From Oscillospiraceae bacterium (GTDB lineage Bacteria; Bacillota; Clostridia; Oscillospirales; Oscillospiraceae), in the NCBI GenBank assembly GCA_031260745.1, contig JAISKY010000038.1:1-5343 (forward strand): a stretch of DNA of 5,343 nt. Direction: 5' to 3'. Positions 1-5,343 of the stretch are shown in pieces. Numbering within the stretch: position 1 is the first letter of the stretch; each line of letters opens with the position of its first letter. The notes under the pieces are model-generated. The model worked only from the letters and a program-made list of their open reading frames with translations, was not told the DNA's origin and did not search any database. The translations under genes were made by a program, and so were the position numbers.

Positions 1-1296
1 AATCTGTAATTGCTCGTTAGCGTTAGCGAGGTCGTCGCGTTTTTTGTCCGCGGTATATCCGAGTACCGTTCCGACAATCAGATATATCGCGAACGGCATC
101 CAGTTTTCGGGGTTATAGAGAATAGTACGCCAGTCGCCGCGCAGCGACGAAAACATCAGCGACACGATTGCCAGCAAAGCGGAAACTATTCCGGCGGCAA
201 TCCCGTGAAGCGTACTTAGAATGACTATATACAGCAGTCTGAAATCAATCAGCCCGGAAACCATAGACGTGCCGAACTGCATTACCACCGCTTGCATAAG
301 CACGGTAGCGGTCGCGAACTCAACCGCGAAAAACGTCCGTCTGGAGCGCAACGCTTTTACCGCGGCGATTATGCCCTTATTATGGGGCGCTTTGAAATAG
401 TAAAAGGACATATCGGGGAAATCGTCGTCAATCCGCTCTAACGCCGTCCAGTCGTATTCCGTTTTAGCCGATTCGGACGGCATCGGAACGGGAACATCGG
501 TATCGTCGTTGCTGTAGTTTACGCTTACGTCGGGGTAGTCCGTCTTAATCATACGTTCCAAATTTTCAAACGTAATCGGACTTCCGGTACCCGCGTTAAC
601 GACCTCCACGTCGTCGGAGAACGCGCGTTTATCAGCCGTAAGCAAAATCAGTTTAGCCGCGTCGTCCGCGCTTAAAAAGTCGCACTTCGTAAACGGATAG
701 CCCGGCAAAGTTACGGATTTTTTGCTGACCGCGTCGTATATTATATTCGTTATCAGCGAGTCCTTGGACTCGTCGAAGTCGTTCGGTTCTCTAAAATAAA
801 CATACGGCAGATGAACGACGGTAATTGACCTCAAAATAGCGATTTGGTAATACTTGCACATATCTTCCGCGGTTTTTATCAGACAGCCGCCGACTCCGCC
901 CGGAATAGGCGCGGCGGATTCTAGCGCGGCTTCGTTCGGGCGTCCGGAGTAAACCTCGCCGGACGATACAAGCACAATACGCGGGATATTCCTGACGCGG
1001 CAGTGTTCCAGCGCGGCGGCGAACTCAATGGAAGTGCCGATTACGCTGACCTCTCCGCCGGATACGTCGGTTTCCTCGCCGCGGGCTAAGAAGTAAACCA
1101 TAGCGTCAAAACTGTTGGACTCAATAACTCGCCCGAACAGTTTATCACGCGGCGAAGCGGCGTAGGTATGAACATTCACCCCAAGCCTGCGCTTGGGTAA
1201 CTTGCCGGACGCGATAATAACCTTACTATTTTCGCCCGCCTCCGACGCGAATTTAAGCGCAAGCGAACTTATATTTCCGGTTATCAGTATATTCAT
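1..1296 (-). CDS. PelD-like membrane protein with N-terminal NAD-epimerase/SDR-like domain (partial, 3' end outside window)
   Basis: The frame is open from ATG at 1296 to the left edge (432 codons, no stop). The start is supported by AAGGTGG at 1301-1307, 4 bases upstream. Residues 1-300 approx. read as an extended SDR/NAD-dependent epimerase: an initial beta strand NILITG, VLVSSGEVYSG at 108-118, and VNAGTGSP from 233. About 20 hydrophobic residues from 322, three more hydrophobic segments (352-372, 373-385, 399-415) and then charged DKKRDDLANANEQLQ suggest four membrane helices followed by a cytoplasmic coiled coil. The SDR part looks degenerate: the usual TGxxGxxG is TGNISSLA (6-13), and the YxxxK site has Lys141 but Gly137 in place of Tyr. 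From memory, SDR plus four helices plus GAF is the form of PelD in Gram-positive Pel exopolysaccharide loci, where PelD helps activate the synthase. The GAF/GGDEF part would lie outside the window, so PelD is inference. The alternative is an unassigned epimerase-membrane fusion. Confidence 0.75.
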   Translation of the reverse strand, partial: MNILITGNISSLALKFASEAGENSKVIIASGKLPKRRLGVNVHTYAASPRDKLFGRVIESNSFDAMVYFLARGEETDVSGGEVSVIGTSIEFAAALEHCRVRNIPRIVLVSSGEVYSGRPNEAALESAAPIPGGVGGCLIKTAEDMCKYYQIAILRSITVVHLPYVYFREPNDFDESKDSLITNIIYDAVSKKSVTLPGYPFTKCDFLSADDAAKLILLTADKRAFSDDVEVVNAGTGSPITFENLERMIKTDYPDVSVNYSNDDTDVPVPMPSESAKTEYDWTALERIDDDFPDMSFYYFKAPHNKGIIAAVKALRSRRTFFAVEFATATVLMQAVVMQFGTSMVSGLIDFRLLYIVILSTLHGIAAGIVSALLAIVSLMFSSLRGDWRTILYNPENWMPFAIYLIVGTVLGYTADKKRDDLANANEQLQI

Positions 1297-1300
1297 AAAT

Positions 1301-1307
1301 CCACCTT
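1301..1307 (-). promoter_or_regulatory. Ribosome binding site of the PelD-like gene
   Basis: On the minus strand this reads AAGGTGG, one mismatch from AAGGAGG, followed by ATTT and then the ATG at 1296. The spacing of 4 bases is on the short side, but no other candidate start with a comparable site lies near the beginning of the Rossmann strand, so it fixes the start of the gene. Confidence 0.7.
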
Positions 1308-1350
1308 AATGTAATTTTTAGGGGCAAAAAGCTCCGCCTTTACCGGTTCT

Positions 1351-1366
1351 GCGTCTTACGAAACGC
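1351..1366 (-). promoter_or_regulatory. Possible leader hairpin upstream of the PelD-like gene
   Basis: In a leftward transcript this reads GCGTTT-CGTA-AGACGC, a 6-bp stem (one G-U pair) closed by a four-base loop. On the plus strand the same position is a C-A mismatch, so the stem is better in the leftward RNA, as expected for a 5' leader element. It lies about 55 bases before the start codon. It has no U-run, so it is not a terminator, and it matches no riboswitch I know. Small hairpins also arise by chance. Confidence 0.25.
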
Positions 1367-1391
1367 TGACACGAGGCGAGTTGAAGCGCGT

Positions 1392-1403
1392 CTAAGCGCT
1401 TAG
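1392..1403. repeat. 12-bp perfect palindrome CTAAGCGCTTAG
   Basis: CTAAGCGCTTAG is its own reverse complement. It lies 96 bases upstream of the PelD-like start codon, in the stretch of the intergenic region that is richer in G and C. It could be a dimeric regulator's site or part of a leader stem. No second copy was found in the window, so a role is not established. Confidence 0.35.
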
Positions 1404-1580
1404 CGATATTCGCGGATTATATAAAGCTATATTTGTTTCGATATATTATGACGTGAAGTTAAAAGTTCCTAAATGTAATATCGTAAAATTTAAGCAAGTA
1501 TTTACCCCCTCGTAACATAAAAGTATAAAAAACGTAAAATTTCGACCTGAATAGACATATATACTAAGTTTTCGCGCTAA

Positions 1581-1595
1581 AACATACGCTATGTT
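1581..1595. repeat. 15-bp interrupted palindrome AACATA-CGC-TATGTT
   Basis: Two perfect 6-bp arms are separated by CGC. The element lies about 95 bases upstream of the -35 box of the lipoprotein gene and about 285 bases from the PelD-like start. Its odd-centred 6-3-6 form fits an operator for a dimeric transcription factor acting on either divergent gene. I cannot assign a regulator family from the sequence. Confidence 0.35.
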
Positions 1596-1666
1596 AAGAA
1601 AAGGCAAATAAGCGGTCGGGAATTATCAAATTTTATAATTAACCAAATATTGATGTGCAACTAAAA

Positions 1667-1705
1667 ATTAAGGAATTATTAAGAATTTACTTGACAATTC
1701 TTAAT
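1667..1705. promoter_or_regulatory. Operator-like cluster of ATTAAG(G)AATT half sites overlapping the -35 box
   Basis: ATTAAGGAATT (1667-1677) and ATTAAGAATT (1678-1687) lie head to tail, and AATTCTTAAT (1696-1705) is the exact reverse complement of the second. The 10-bp arms at 1678-1687 and 1696-1705 are perfect, with an 8-base spacer, and their centres are 18 bp apart. The spacer and second arm contain the -35 hexamer TTGACA (1691-1696), so a protein bound here would block RNA polymerase. The regulator is unknown. AT-richness raises the chance of accidental palindromes, but a 10-bp perfect arm placed exactly on the promoter is suggestive. Confidence 0.5.
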
Positions 1706-1719
1706 AAAAGTGCTATTAT
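1691..1719 (+). promoter_or_regulatory. Sigma-A promoter of the solute-binding lipoprotein gene
   Basis: TTGACA (1691-1696, perfect consensus), a 17-base spacer, then TATTAT (1714-1719, five of six consensus bases). The expected transcription start near 1726 gives a short leader of about 27 bases before the ATG. The promoter is strong by sequence and sits inside an inverted repeat, which suggests repression in the absence of an inducer (inference). Confidence 0.8.
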
Positions 1720-1734
1720 GTGACTTGAAAAAAG

Positions 1735-1741
1735 AAAGGGG
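1735..1741 (+). promoter_or_regulatory. Ribosome binding site of the lipoprotein gene
   Basis: AAAGGGG lies 11 bases before ATG 1753 and 14 before the second in-frame ATG at 1756. The spacing favours the first ATG, though the two starts differ by only one methionine. The site is a slightly off-consensus Shine-Dalgarno. Confidence 0.6.
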
Positions 1742-1752
1742 CATTTCATAAA

Positions 1753-3603
1753 ATGATGAAACGCAAAATCGCGCTCGTGCTCGCAGTACTTATGATAAGT
1801 ACTCTCATTGCTTCCTGCGGAAGCAATGATGTAGTATCAACTACTACGTCGCCTGCGGCGACGTCTACAGCCGGGACGGATACAACTCCCGCGCCCAATG
1901 GCGGAACCGAAGGTACAGACTCCGTTGGATTCGACGCGGGAATTATCGCGCCTGCGGAACTTCCGCACGGTACCGATAACCTAGCCGTCACAGCTGACGG
2001 AAAATTGAAGTACGAAATCAGCGATATTGGTTATCCGCTCGAATCCTATGAATACGAGCTGCCGCTGACCACAAACACGGCAAACGAGAAGTTCACACTC
2101 TCGAAGCTTATCTTCGCTTCTCAGTTAATCGGCGAGGACGGCCTTAACGCGATGCCGTGGCAGACCTGGCTTCGCGATAACACAGGCGTGAACATTGATT
2201 ACCGCATTACGACGTTCAACGACATCGCGACGCAGATTCAGTTGGACCTCGCCGCCGACCAGTTGGACGACATTATCCTTGACCTGACGGTCTATTACTC
2301 CGGCACACCGAAAGAGCTTGTTGACCAGAAATACATCGTCAACATCGCCGATTACCGCGCTTATATGCCTGATATGATGTGGCAGATTCCGCGCTTCGAT
2401 TTCGATGTAGACCTTGAGCAATATTACTGGTACGACAAGGAAACGATTCCGACAATCTATTGTATGACCGAGAACTCCGCGCCTAATATGGGTATGATGA
2501 TACGCGGCGACTATCTTGATACGCTCGGACTGAAGGCGGAGGACCTCGTAACCTACGACCAGATTCACGACGCTCTTACGCGTATCCAGACAGAACTTAG
2601 CTGGGAGCACCCGATGCAGATTACCGCTACCATTGAAACGCTCGCGGGCGTATTCTTCGGCGGTATGAATACCAGCGAGGCTATCTCAACTACGGTTATG
2701 ACCGCGATTCGCGTTGAGAACAGCAAGGTAGTATACACCGCGACGGAAGATGTTGACCGTCAGGCGATGGAGCTTTTATCGACTTGGTACGCGGAGGGAC
2801 TTGTTGACCCGAACTACCTGTCGAACGCGACCGACACAGCCGGCGCGGAAGCCCGCGTACTTAACGGCGAGATTGCCTATTGGGAATCAAACCCCGGTAC
2901 GTCAATCAGCACCGCGAGACGTTCCGTTGACCCGAACGCGCGTTGGGACGGTATGCCTTTGAATAAGCTGACTCCCGAAACTAAATTCCAGTACGCTCGC
3001 GGACAACGTCCGTGGGGAATGGCGTACAGCGTATGGTCGATTAACGCGAAGTGCGAAAACATTCCGCTGGTTCTGACCTACGCCGACTGGTTCTTCAGTT
3101 CCGAGGGCAGTTTCCAGGCAAGTTTCGGAGTTGAAGGCATTACTTGGGTTGCCGATGAAAAAGGAAACCCCGTACTAACCGATTTGGCGATAAACGACGA
3201 AACCGGCGGTTGGCTGCTTGATACATACGCGGGCGGTCCGTTCTCCGACGTCGGACTTATGGACCAAATGCGTTCCTACGCGTATCCGGAAGGACAGCGC
3301 GGCGTCGCGATTATGAAATCCTGGGTTGTCGATAACTACCCGTTCAAGGGCGGTATGGACTGGCCGAGCAGCAACGCGAAAGGAACCGACGAGGAAACCC
3401 TCGAAGTCGCGAACCTAAGCGCGGACGCGTTGATGTATATCAACGAGAACTATATGCAGTTCATAGACGGTACTCGCCCGATGAGCGCATGGGACGATTA
3501 TGTCGCGGGACTTGACGGAGTAGGACTGCCGCGTATCAAACAAATTATGCAGTCAATCTACGACAGATTCATCGCGGAATATCCCGATTACGCTCAGAAA
3601 TAA
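1753..3603 (+). CDS. Extracellular solute-binding lipoprotein of an ABC transporter (oligosaccharide type)
   Basis: A complete 616-residue protein. Residues 1-21 form a lipoprotein signal peptide (MMKRK, hydrophobic core, lipobox IASC with Cys22 as the lipidated residue), so the mature protein is tethered outside the membrane. Residues 23-60 are a Ser/Thr/Pro/Gly-rich linker. The rest resembles the large family-1 solute-binding proteins of the LipO/AlgQ kind: NTGVNIDYR near 143, a DII-type strand after an LAADQLDD helix, IRGDYLDTLGL at 250-260, LNGEIAYW at 370-377, and FGVEGITWVADEKGNP from 458, matching the family's GIEG...dGkP motif. Such proteins usually deliver oligosaccharides to a two-permease importer. 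The ligand cannot be read from the sequence; aromatic-rich EQYYWYDKE is compatible with sugar stacking. The gene is apparently monocistronic: own promoter, terminator 30 bases after the stop, and no permease or ATPase in the window. Confidence 0.9.
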   Translation: MMKRKIALVLAVLMISTLIASCGSNDVVSTTTSPAATSTAGTDTTPAPNGGTEGTDSVGFDAGIIAPAELPHGTDNLAVTADGKLKYEISDIGYPLESYEYELPLTTNTANEKFTLSKLIFASQLIGEDGLNAMPWQTWLRDNTGVNIDYRITTFNDIATQIQLDLAADQLDDIILDLTVYYSGTPKELVDQKYIVNIADYRAYMPDMMWQIPRFDFDVDLEQYYWYDKETIPTIYCMTENSAPNMGMMIRGDYLDTLGLKAEDLVTYDQIHDALTRIQTELSWEHPMQITATIETLAGVFFGGMNTSEAISTTVMTAIRVENSKVVYTATEDVDRQAMELLSTWYAEGLVDPNYLSNATDTAGAEARVLNGEIAYWESNPGTSISTARRSVDPNARWDGMPLNKLTPETKFQYARGQRPWGMAYSVWSINAKCENIPLVLTYADWFFSSEGSFQASFGVEGITWVADEKGNPVLTDLAINDETGGWLLDTYAGGPFSDVGLMDQMRSYAYPEGQRGVAIMKSWVVDNYPFKGGMDWPSSNAKGTDEETLEVANLSADALMYINENYMQFIDGTRPMSAWDDYVAGLDGVGLPRIKQIMQSIYDRFIAEYPDYAQK

Positions 3604-3632
3604 TCAGCGTAACACCGCAAAATAACTAAGCG

Positions 3633-3665
3633 ACCCCCGAAGCCTTATTTGGCTTCGGGGGTTTT
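3633..3665 (+). terminator. Intrinsic terminator of the lipoprotein gene
   Basis: A 12-bp perfect stem, ACCCCCGAAGCC (3633-3644) with GGCTTCGGGGGT (3651-3662), has a 6-base loop TTATTT and is followed by TTTT (3662-3665). It starts 30 bases after the stop codon. The T-run is short, but the stem is long and GC-rich. It separates the lipoprotein gene from the flavodiiron gene and argues against co-transcription. Confidence 0.92.
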
Positions 3666-3683
3666 GACGATTAAAATAATTAA

Positions 3684-3698
3684 TGATAATAATTATTA
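3684..3698. promoter_or_regulatory. Fur/PerR-like 7-1-7 box upstream of the flavodiiron gene
   Basis: TGATAATAATTATTA matches the Bacillus Fur box TGATAATNATTATCA at 13 of 14 defined positions and the PerR box TTATAATNATTATAA at 12 of 14. It also sits within a 14-bp perfect palindrome, ATAATAATTATTAT (3686-3699). It ends 6 bases before the -35 hexamer, so a bound dimer could interfere with polymerase. In clostridia PerR is known to repress flavodiiron, rubredoxin and rubrerythrin genes, so PerR is the more sensible regulator biologically, while Fur is the slightly closer match. The surrounding A/T-rich DNA makes chance similarity possible. Confidence 0.55.
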
Positions 3699-3704
3699 TT
3701 TGTA

Positions 3705-3733
3705 TTGACAAACAGTAAAAGTTGATATATAAT
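3705..3733 (+). promoter_or_regulatory. Consensus sigma-A promoter of the flavodiiron gene
   Basis: TTGACA (3705-3710), exactly 17 bases, then TATAAT (3728-3733): a perfect consensus promoter. The very A/T-rich stretch upstream could also act as an UP element. A promoter this strong on a detoxification gene implies that output is limited by a repressor, consistent with the Fur/PerR-like box just upstream. Confidence 0.9.
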
Positions 3734-3759
3734 GGAAATATCAATAGATTGTTATATTC

Positions 3760-3766
3760 AGGAGGG
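3760..3766 (+). promoter_or_regulatory. Strong ribosome binding site of the flavodiiron gene
   Basis: AGGAGGG lies 8 bases before ATG 3775, an almost ideal Shine-Dalgarno and spacing. It decides the start codon and gives a protein beginning MQLPLKLNE, as expected for the family. Confidence 0.85.
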
Positions 3767-3774
3767 TTAATCAG

Positions 3775-5343
3775 ATGCAACTGCCGTTAAAACTTAACGA
3801 AAGCCTTTATTATCTCGGCGTACTTGACAAGAACCTGCGGACGTTCGATGTTATTATGACGACCGAGTTCGGAACCACCTACAACGCGTACGCTTTACAG
3901 TCAAAGGGAAAGACGGTTTTGTTTGAAACCGTCAAAGACAATTACTTTGACGAATACTTGCGAAACCTAAAGAAAATCACCGACATCGGCGATATTGAAT
4001 ATCTCGTGGTAAGCCATACGGAACCTGACCACGCGGGCAGCGTTGAGCGTCTGCTTGAACTACGCCCGGACATAAAGATTATCGCGTCCGCCGCCGCGAT
4101 TGGGTTTCTGAAGCAAATTGTCAACCGCGATTTTGTGGGAATCGCCGTCAAAGAGGGTCAGGAGATTATTTTCGGGGATAAAACGCTTAGGTTTTTCTCC
4201 GTACCGAATCTGCATTGGCCGGATACTATTTACACGTATGTACCGCAGGACGAGGTTCTTGTCACGTGCGACAGCTTTGGCTCGCACTACGCGTTTGACG
4301 GATTTTTGCGGAGCGCGGTAACGAATACCGACGATTATATGACCGCGACTAAGTATTACTTCGACTGCATACTCGGCCCGTTCAAGCGGTATTTGCAAAA
4401 AGCGCTTGACAAAGTTGAAAAACTTGACCTGAAACTTATTTGCCCGGGTCACGGTCCGATAATTGACGAAGGTATTCCGGAGTTTCTGAAAATCTACCGC
4501 GAGTGGTCGGCCGTACCGGACGCAAACGAAGTTCCGATAGTTGTGATTCCGTATGTCACGGCGTACGGCTATACGGGAATGCTCGCTGAGAAAATCGCGA
4601 AAGGCGTCGCGGACGCCGGTGCGGTTGACGTAAGAGTATACAACATTACGGGCAAAGGCGCCGCCGATACCGCGAAAGTTTCCGCGGAACTTGCCGCTTG
4701 CGACGGGTTCCTGCTTGGTTCGCCGACGATTCTCGGCGACGCTTTAGAGCCAATCTGGAGTCTTACGCTGTCTATGTTTCCGGGTACTCACGGCGGTAAA
4801 CTTGCCGGAGCGTTCGGGTCATACGGTTGGACGGGCGAGGGCGTACCGAATCTTACGGAACGTCTGAAACAAATTAAGCTGAACGTAGTCGAGGGGTTTA
4901 GAGTGCGGTTTAAGCCCGGCGGAGTGGAACTTAGCGACGCGTACGAGTACGGTTTTGATTTCGGCTGCCGTTTATTGAAAAAAGAAAACGTACGCGCTCA
5001 GGGCGTTCGTACGCTCGTCAAATGTCTTGTGTGCGGTGAGATTTTCGACAGCGCGCTTGACGTTTGCCCGGTTTGCGGAGTCGGACGCGAGAACTTCCAG
5101 CCGGTGGACGAAACCGCGTTGCTTGAGGTCAAGACCTCTAATGACAGCTACGTTATCGTGGGCGGCGGAGCCGCCGCGTACGCCGCGCTTAAAGAGATTC
5201 ACCGCCGAGATAAGACCGGAAAAATCACGCTTATCACCGACGAACCGTATTTGCCGTACAGCCGGCCTATGCTTACCAAGGCTATGGCGACCGGAATCAA
5301 CACCGAACACTTACTGCTTGAGGACGCGAGCTTTTACAACGGT
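3775..5343 (+). CDS. fprA: Flavodiiron protein fused to short-spaced rubredoxin and NAD(P)H:rubredoxin oxidoreductase (partial, 3' end outside window)
   Basis: Cytoplasmic enzyme reducing O2 to water and/or NO to N2O with electrons from NAD(P)H. Open for 523 codons to the right edge. Residues 1-245: metallo-beta-lactamase-like domain with a full diiron ligand set: His81, Glu83, Asp85 (in HTEPDH), His147, Asp166, His226. Residues 250-400: flavodoxin domain with FMN loop YVTAYGYTG (260-268), GSPTILGD (315-322) and GSYGWTGEG (348-356). Residues 417-434: rubredoxin with CLVC and CPVC separated by only 10 residues, against nearly 30 in ordinary rubredoxins. From 459: FAD-binding Rossmann start YVIVGGGAAAYAA, then EPYLPYSRPMLTK, typical of NADH:rubredoxin reductases. 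This domain order matches what I recall as class F flavodiiron proteins of Clostridia (e.g. Syntrophomonas wolfei), one chain carrying the whole electron path. About 300 more residues would be expected. The symbol refers to the flavodiiron core. The substrate preference, O2 or NO, cannot be read. Confidence 0.93.
   Translation, partial: MQLPLKLNESLYYLGVLDKNLRTFDVIMTTEFGTTYNAYALQSKGKTVLFETVKDNYFDEYLRNLKKITDIGDIEYLVVSHTEPDHAGSVERLLELRPDIKIIASAAAIGFLKQIVNRDFVGIAVKEGQEIIFGDKTLRFFSVPNLHWPDTIYTYVPQDEVLVTCDSFGSHYAFDGFLRSAVTNTDDYMTATKYYFDCILGPFKRYLQKALDKVEKLDLKLICPGHGPIIDEGIPEFLKIYREWSAVPDANEVPIVVIPYVTAYGYTGMLAEKIAKGVADAGAVDVRVYNITGKGAADTAKVSAELAACDGFLLGSPTILGDALEPIWSLTLSMFPGTHGGKLAGAFGSYGWTGEGVPNLTERLKQIKLNVVEGFRVRFKPGGVELSDAYEYGFDFGCRLLKKENVRAQGVRTLVKCLVCGEIFDSALDVCPVCGVGRENFQPVDETALLEVKTSNDSYVIVGGGAAAYAALKEIHRRDKTGKITLITDEPYLPYSRPMLTKAMATGINTEHLLLEDASFYNG

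Larger units (their letters stand above)
1297..1666. other. AT-rich divergent intergenic region, no gene seen
   Basis: About 370 bases separate the start of the leftward PelD-like gene from the operator/promoter block of the rightward lipoprotein gene. I see no credible coding frame, tRNA or known riboswitch consensus. The part nearest the leftward gene (1330-1410) is richer in G and C and contains a hairpin and a 12-bp palindrome; the rest is A/T-rich with scattered TATA-like stretches. The leftward promoter must lie here. Candidates are a TATAAT (minus, 1421-1416) with no good -35, and TTGCAC-N17-TATAAA (minus, 1660-1632) with only a partial -35 match; neither is convincing. Confidence 0.6.

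Noticed and set aside
10..219. 69-codon plus-strand frame near the left edge
   Set aside because: It overlaps the membrane segments of the PelD-like protein on the opposite strand, and its product is charged, low in structure and unlike any family I know.
1321..1335. GGGGC-AAAAA-GCTCC hairpin as a terminator or attenuator
   Set aside because: It has a short stem with a G-U pair on the plus strand and a mismatch on the minus strand, and no adjacent T-run in the required position.
1416..1421. Minus-strand TATAAT as -10 box of the PelD-like gene
   Set aside because: No -35-like hexamer lies 16-18 bases upstream and there is no extended -10 TG, so on its own it is weak.
1297..1560. c-di-GMP riboswitch ahead of the PelD-like gene
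   Set aside because: It would fit the biology, but I found none of the conserved motifs of class I or II.
1632..1660. Minus-strand promoter TTGCAC-N17-TATAAA for the PelD-like gene
   Set aside because: The -10 is good and the spacing ideal, but the -35 matches at only three of six positions and the DNA is A/T-rich, so it is not reported as a feature.
1746..1991. 81-codon minus-strand frame opposite the lipoprotein signal and linker
   Set aside because: It is antisense to the Ser/Thr-rich linker. Its Val/Ser/Pro-rich product is the mirror of that low-complexity region.
2125..2610. 161-codon open frame on the minus strand
   Set aside because: It lies wholly inside the lipoprotein gene, whose protein has family motifs on both sides of this stretch. 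The antisense product has no recognisable domain, and the openness follows from the regular codon bias of the sense gene.
4060..4452. 130-codon minus-strand frame and smaller overlapping frames inside the flavodiiron gene
   Set aside because: The sense frame carries all the diiron ligands across this stretch; the antisense products look random and have no plausible ribosome binding context.
4972..5310. 112-codon minus-strand frame
   Set aside because: It is antisense to the rubredoxin and FAD-binding segments, which are clearly the coding sense.
1..5343. CRISPR arrays, insertion sequences, tRNA or rRNA genes
   Set aside because: There are no spaced direct repeats, transposase-like frames, terminal inverted repeats or RNA gene signatures in the window.

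Overview
The window looks like chromosomal DNA of an anaerobic Gram-positive bacterium, most likely a Clostridia-type Firmicute. This rests on a lipoprotein-type sugar-binding protein, a three-domain flavodiiron protein of a kind known mainly from Clostridia, a PelD-like protein with an N-terminal dehydrogenase-like domain, strong AGGAGG-type ribosome binding sites and near-consensus sigma-A promoters. Coding DNA is rich in GCG, CGC, TAC and GAC codons, while the intergenic DNA is very AT-rich. The species cannot be named from the sequence.

Layout. (1) Positions 1-1296, minus strand: the first 432 codons of a gene that leaves the window at its left edge. It encodes an NAD-dependent epimerase/SDR-like domain fused to four membrane helices and the start of a cytoplasmic coiled coil. 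This is the architecture I associate with Gram-positive PelD, the c-di-GMP-receptor subunit of Pel exopolysaccharide synthesis. The SDR domain appears to have lost its glycine-rich motif and catalytic tyrosine. (2) 1297-1752: an AT-rich divergent intergenic region with several palindromes. It ends in a strong promoter (TTGACA-N17-TATTAT) whose -35 box lies inside a 10-bp inverted repeat. (3) 1753-3603, plus: a complete 616-residue lipoprotein solute-binding protein of the oligosaccharide type, closed by a clear intrinsic terminator at 3633-3665. No permease genes follow. (4) 3666-3774: a short promoter region with a Fur/PerR-like 7-1-7 box just upstream of a perfect TTGACA-N17-TATAAT promoter. 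(5) 3775-5343, plus: the first 523 codons of a fusion of flavodiiron core, short-spaced rubredoxin and NAD(P)H:rubredoxin oxidoreductase, running off the right edge.

The three genes look like separate transcription units. The first two face away from a shared regulatory region and may both concern the cell surface and carbohydrates (polymer synthesis and sugar capture); that link is inference. The third is a self-contained oxygen or nitric oxide detoxification enzyme, and its promoter carries the kind of metal/peroxide-sensing operator expected for an anaerobe's oxygen defence.

Most interesting points: the apparently non-catalytic SDR domain on the PelD-like protein, the Fur/PerR-like box in front of the flavodiiron gene, the very short cysteine spacing of its rubredoxin, and the operator-like repeats in front of the solute-binding protein gene.
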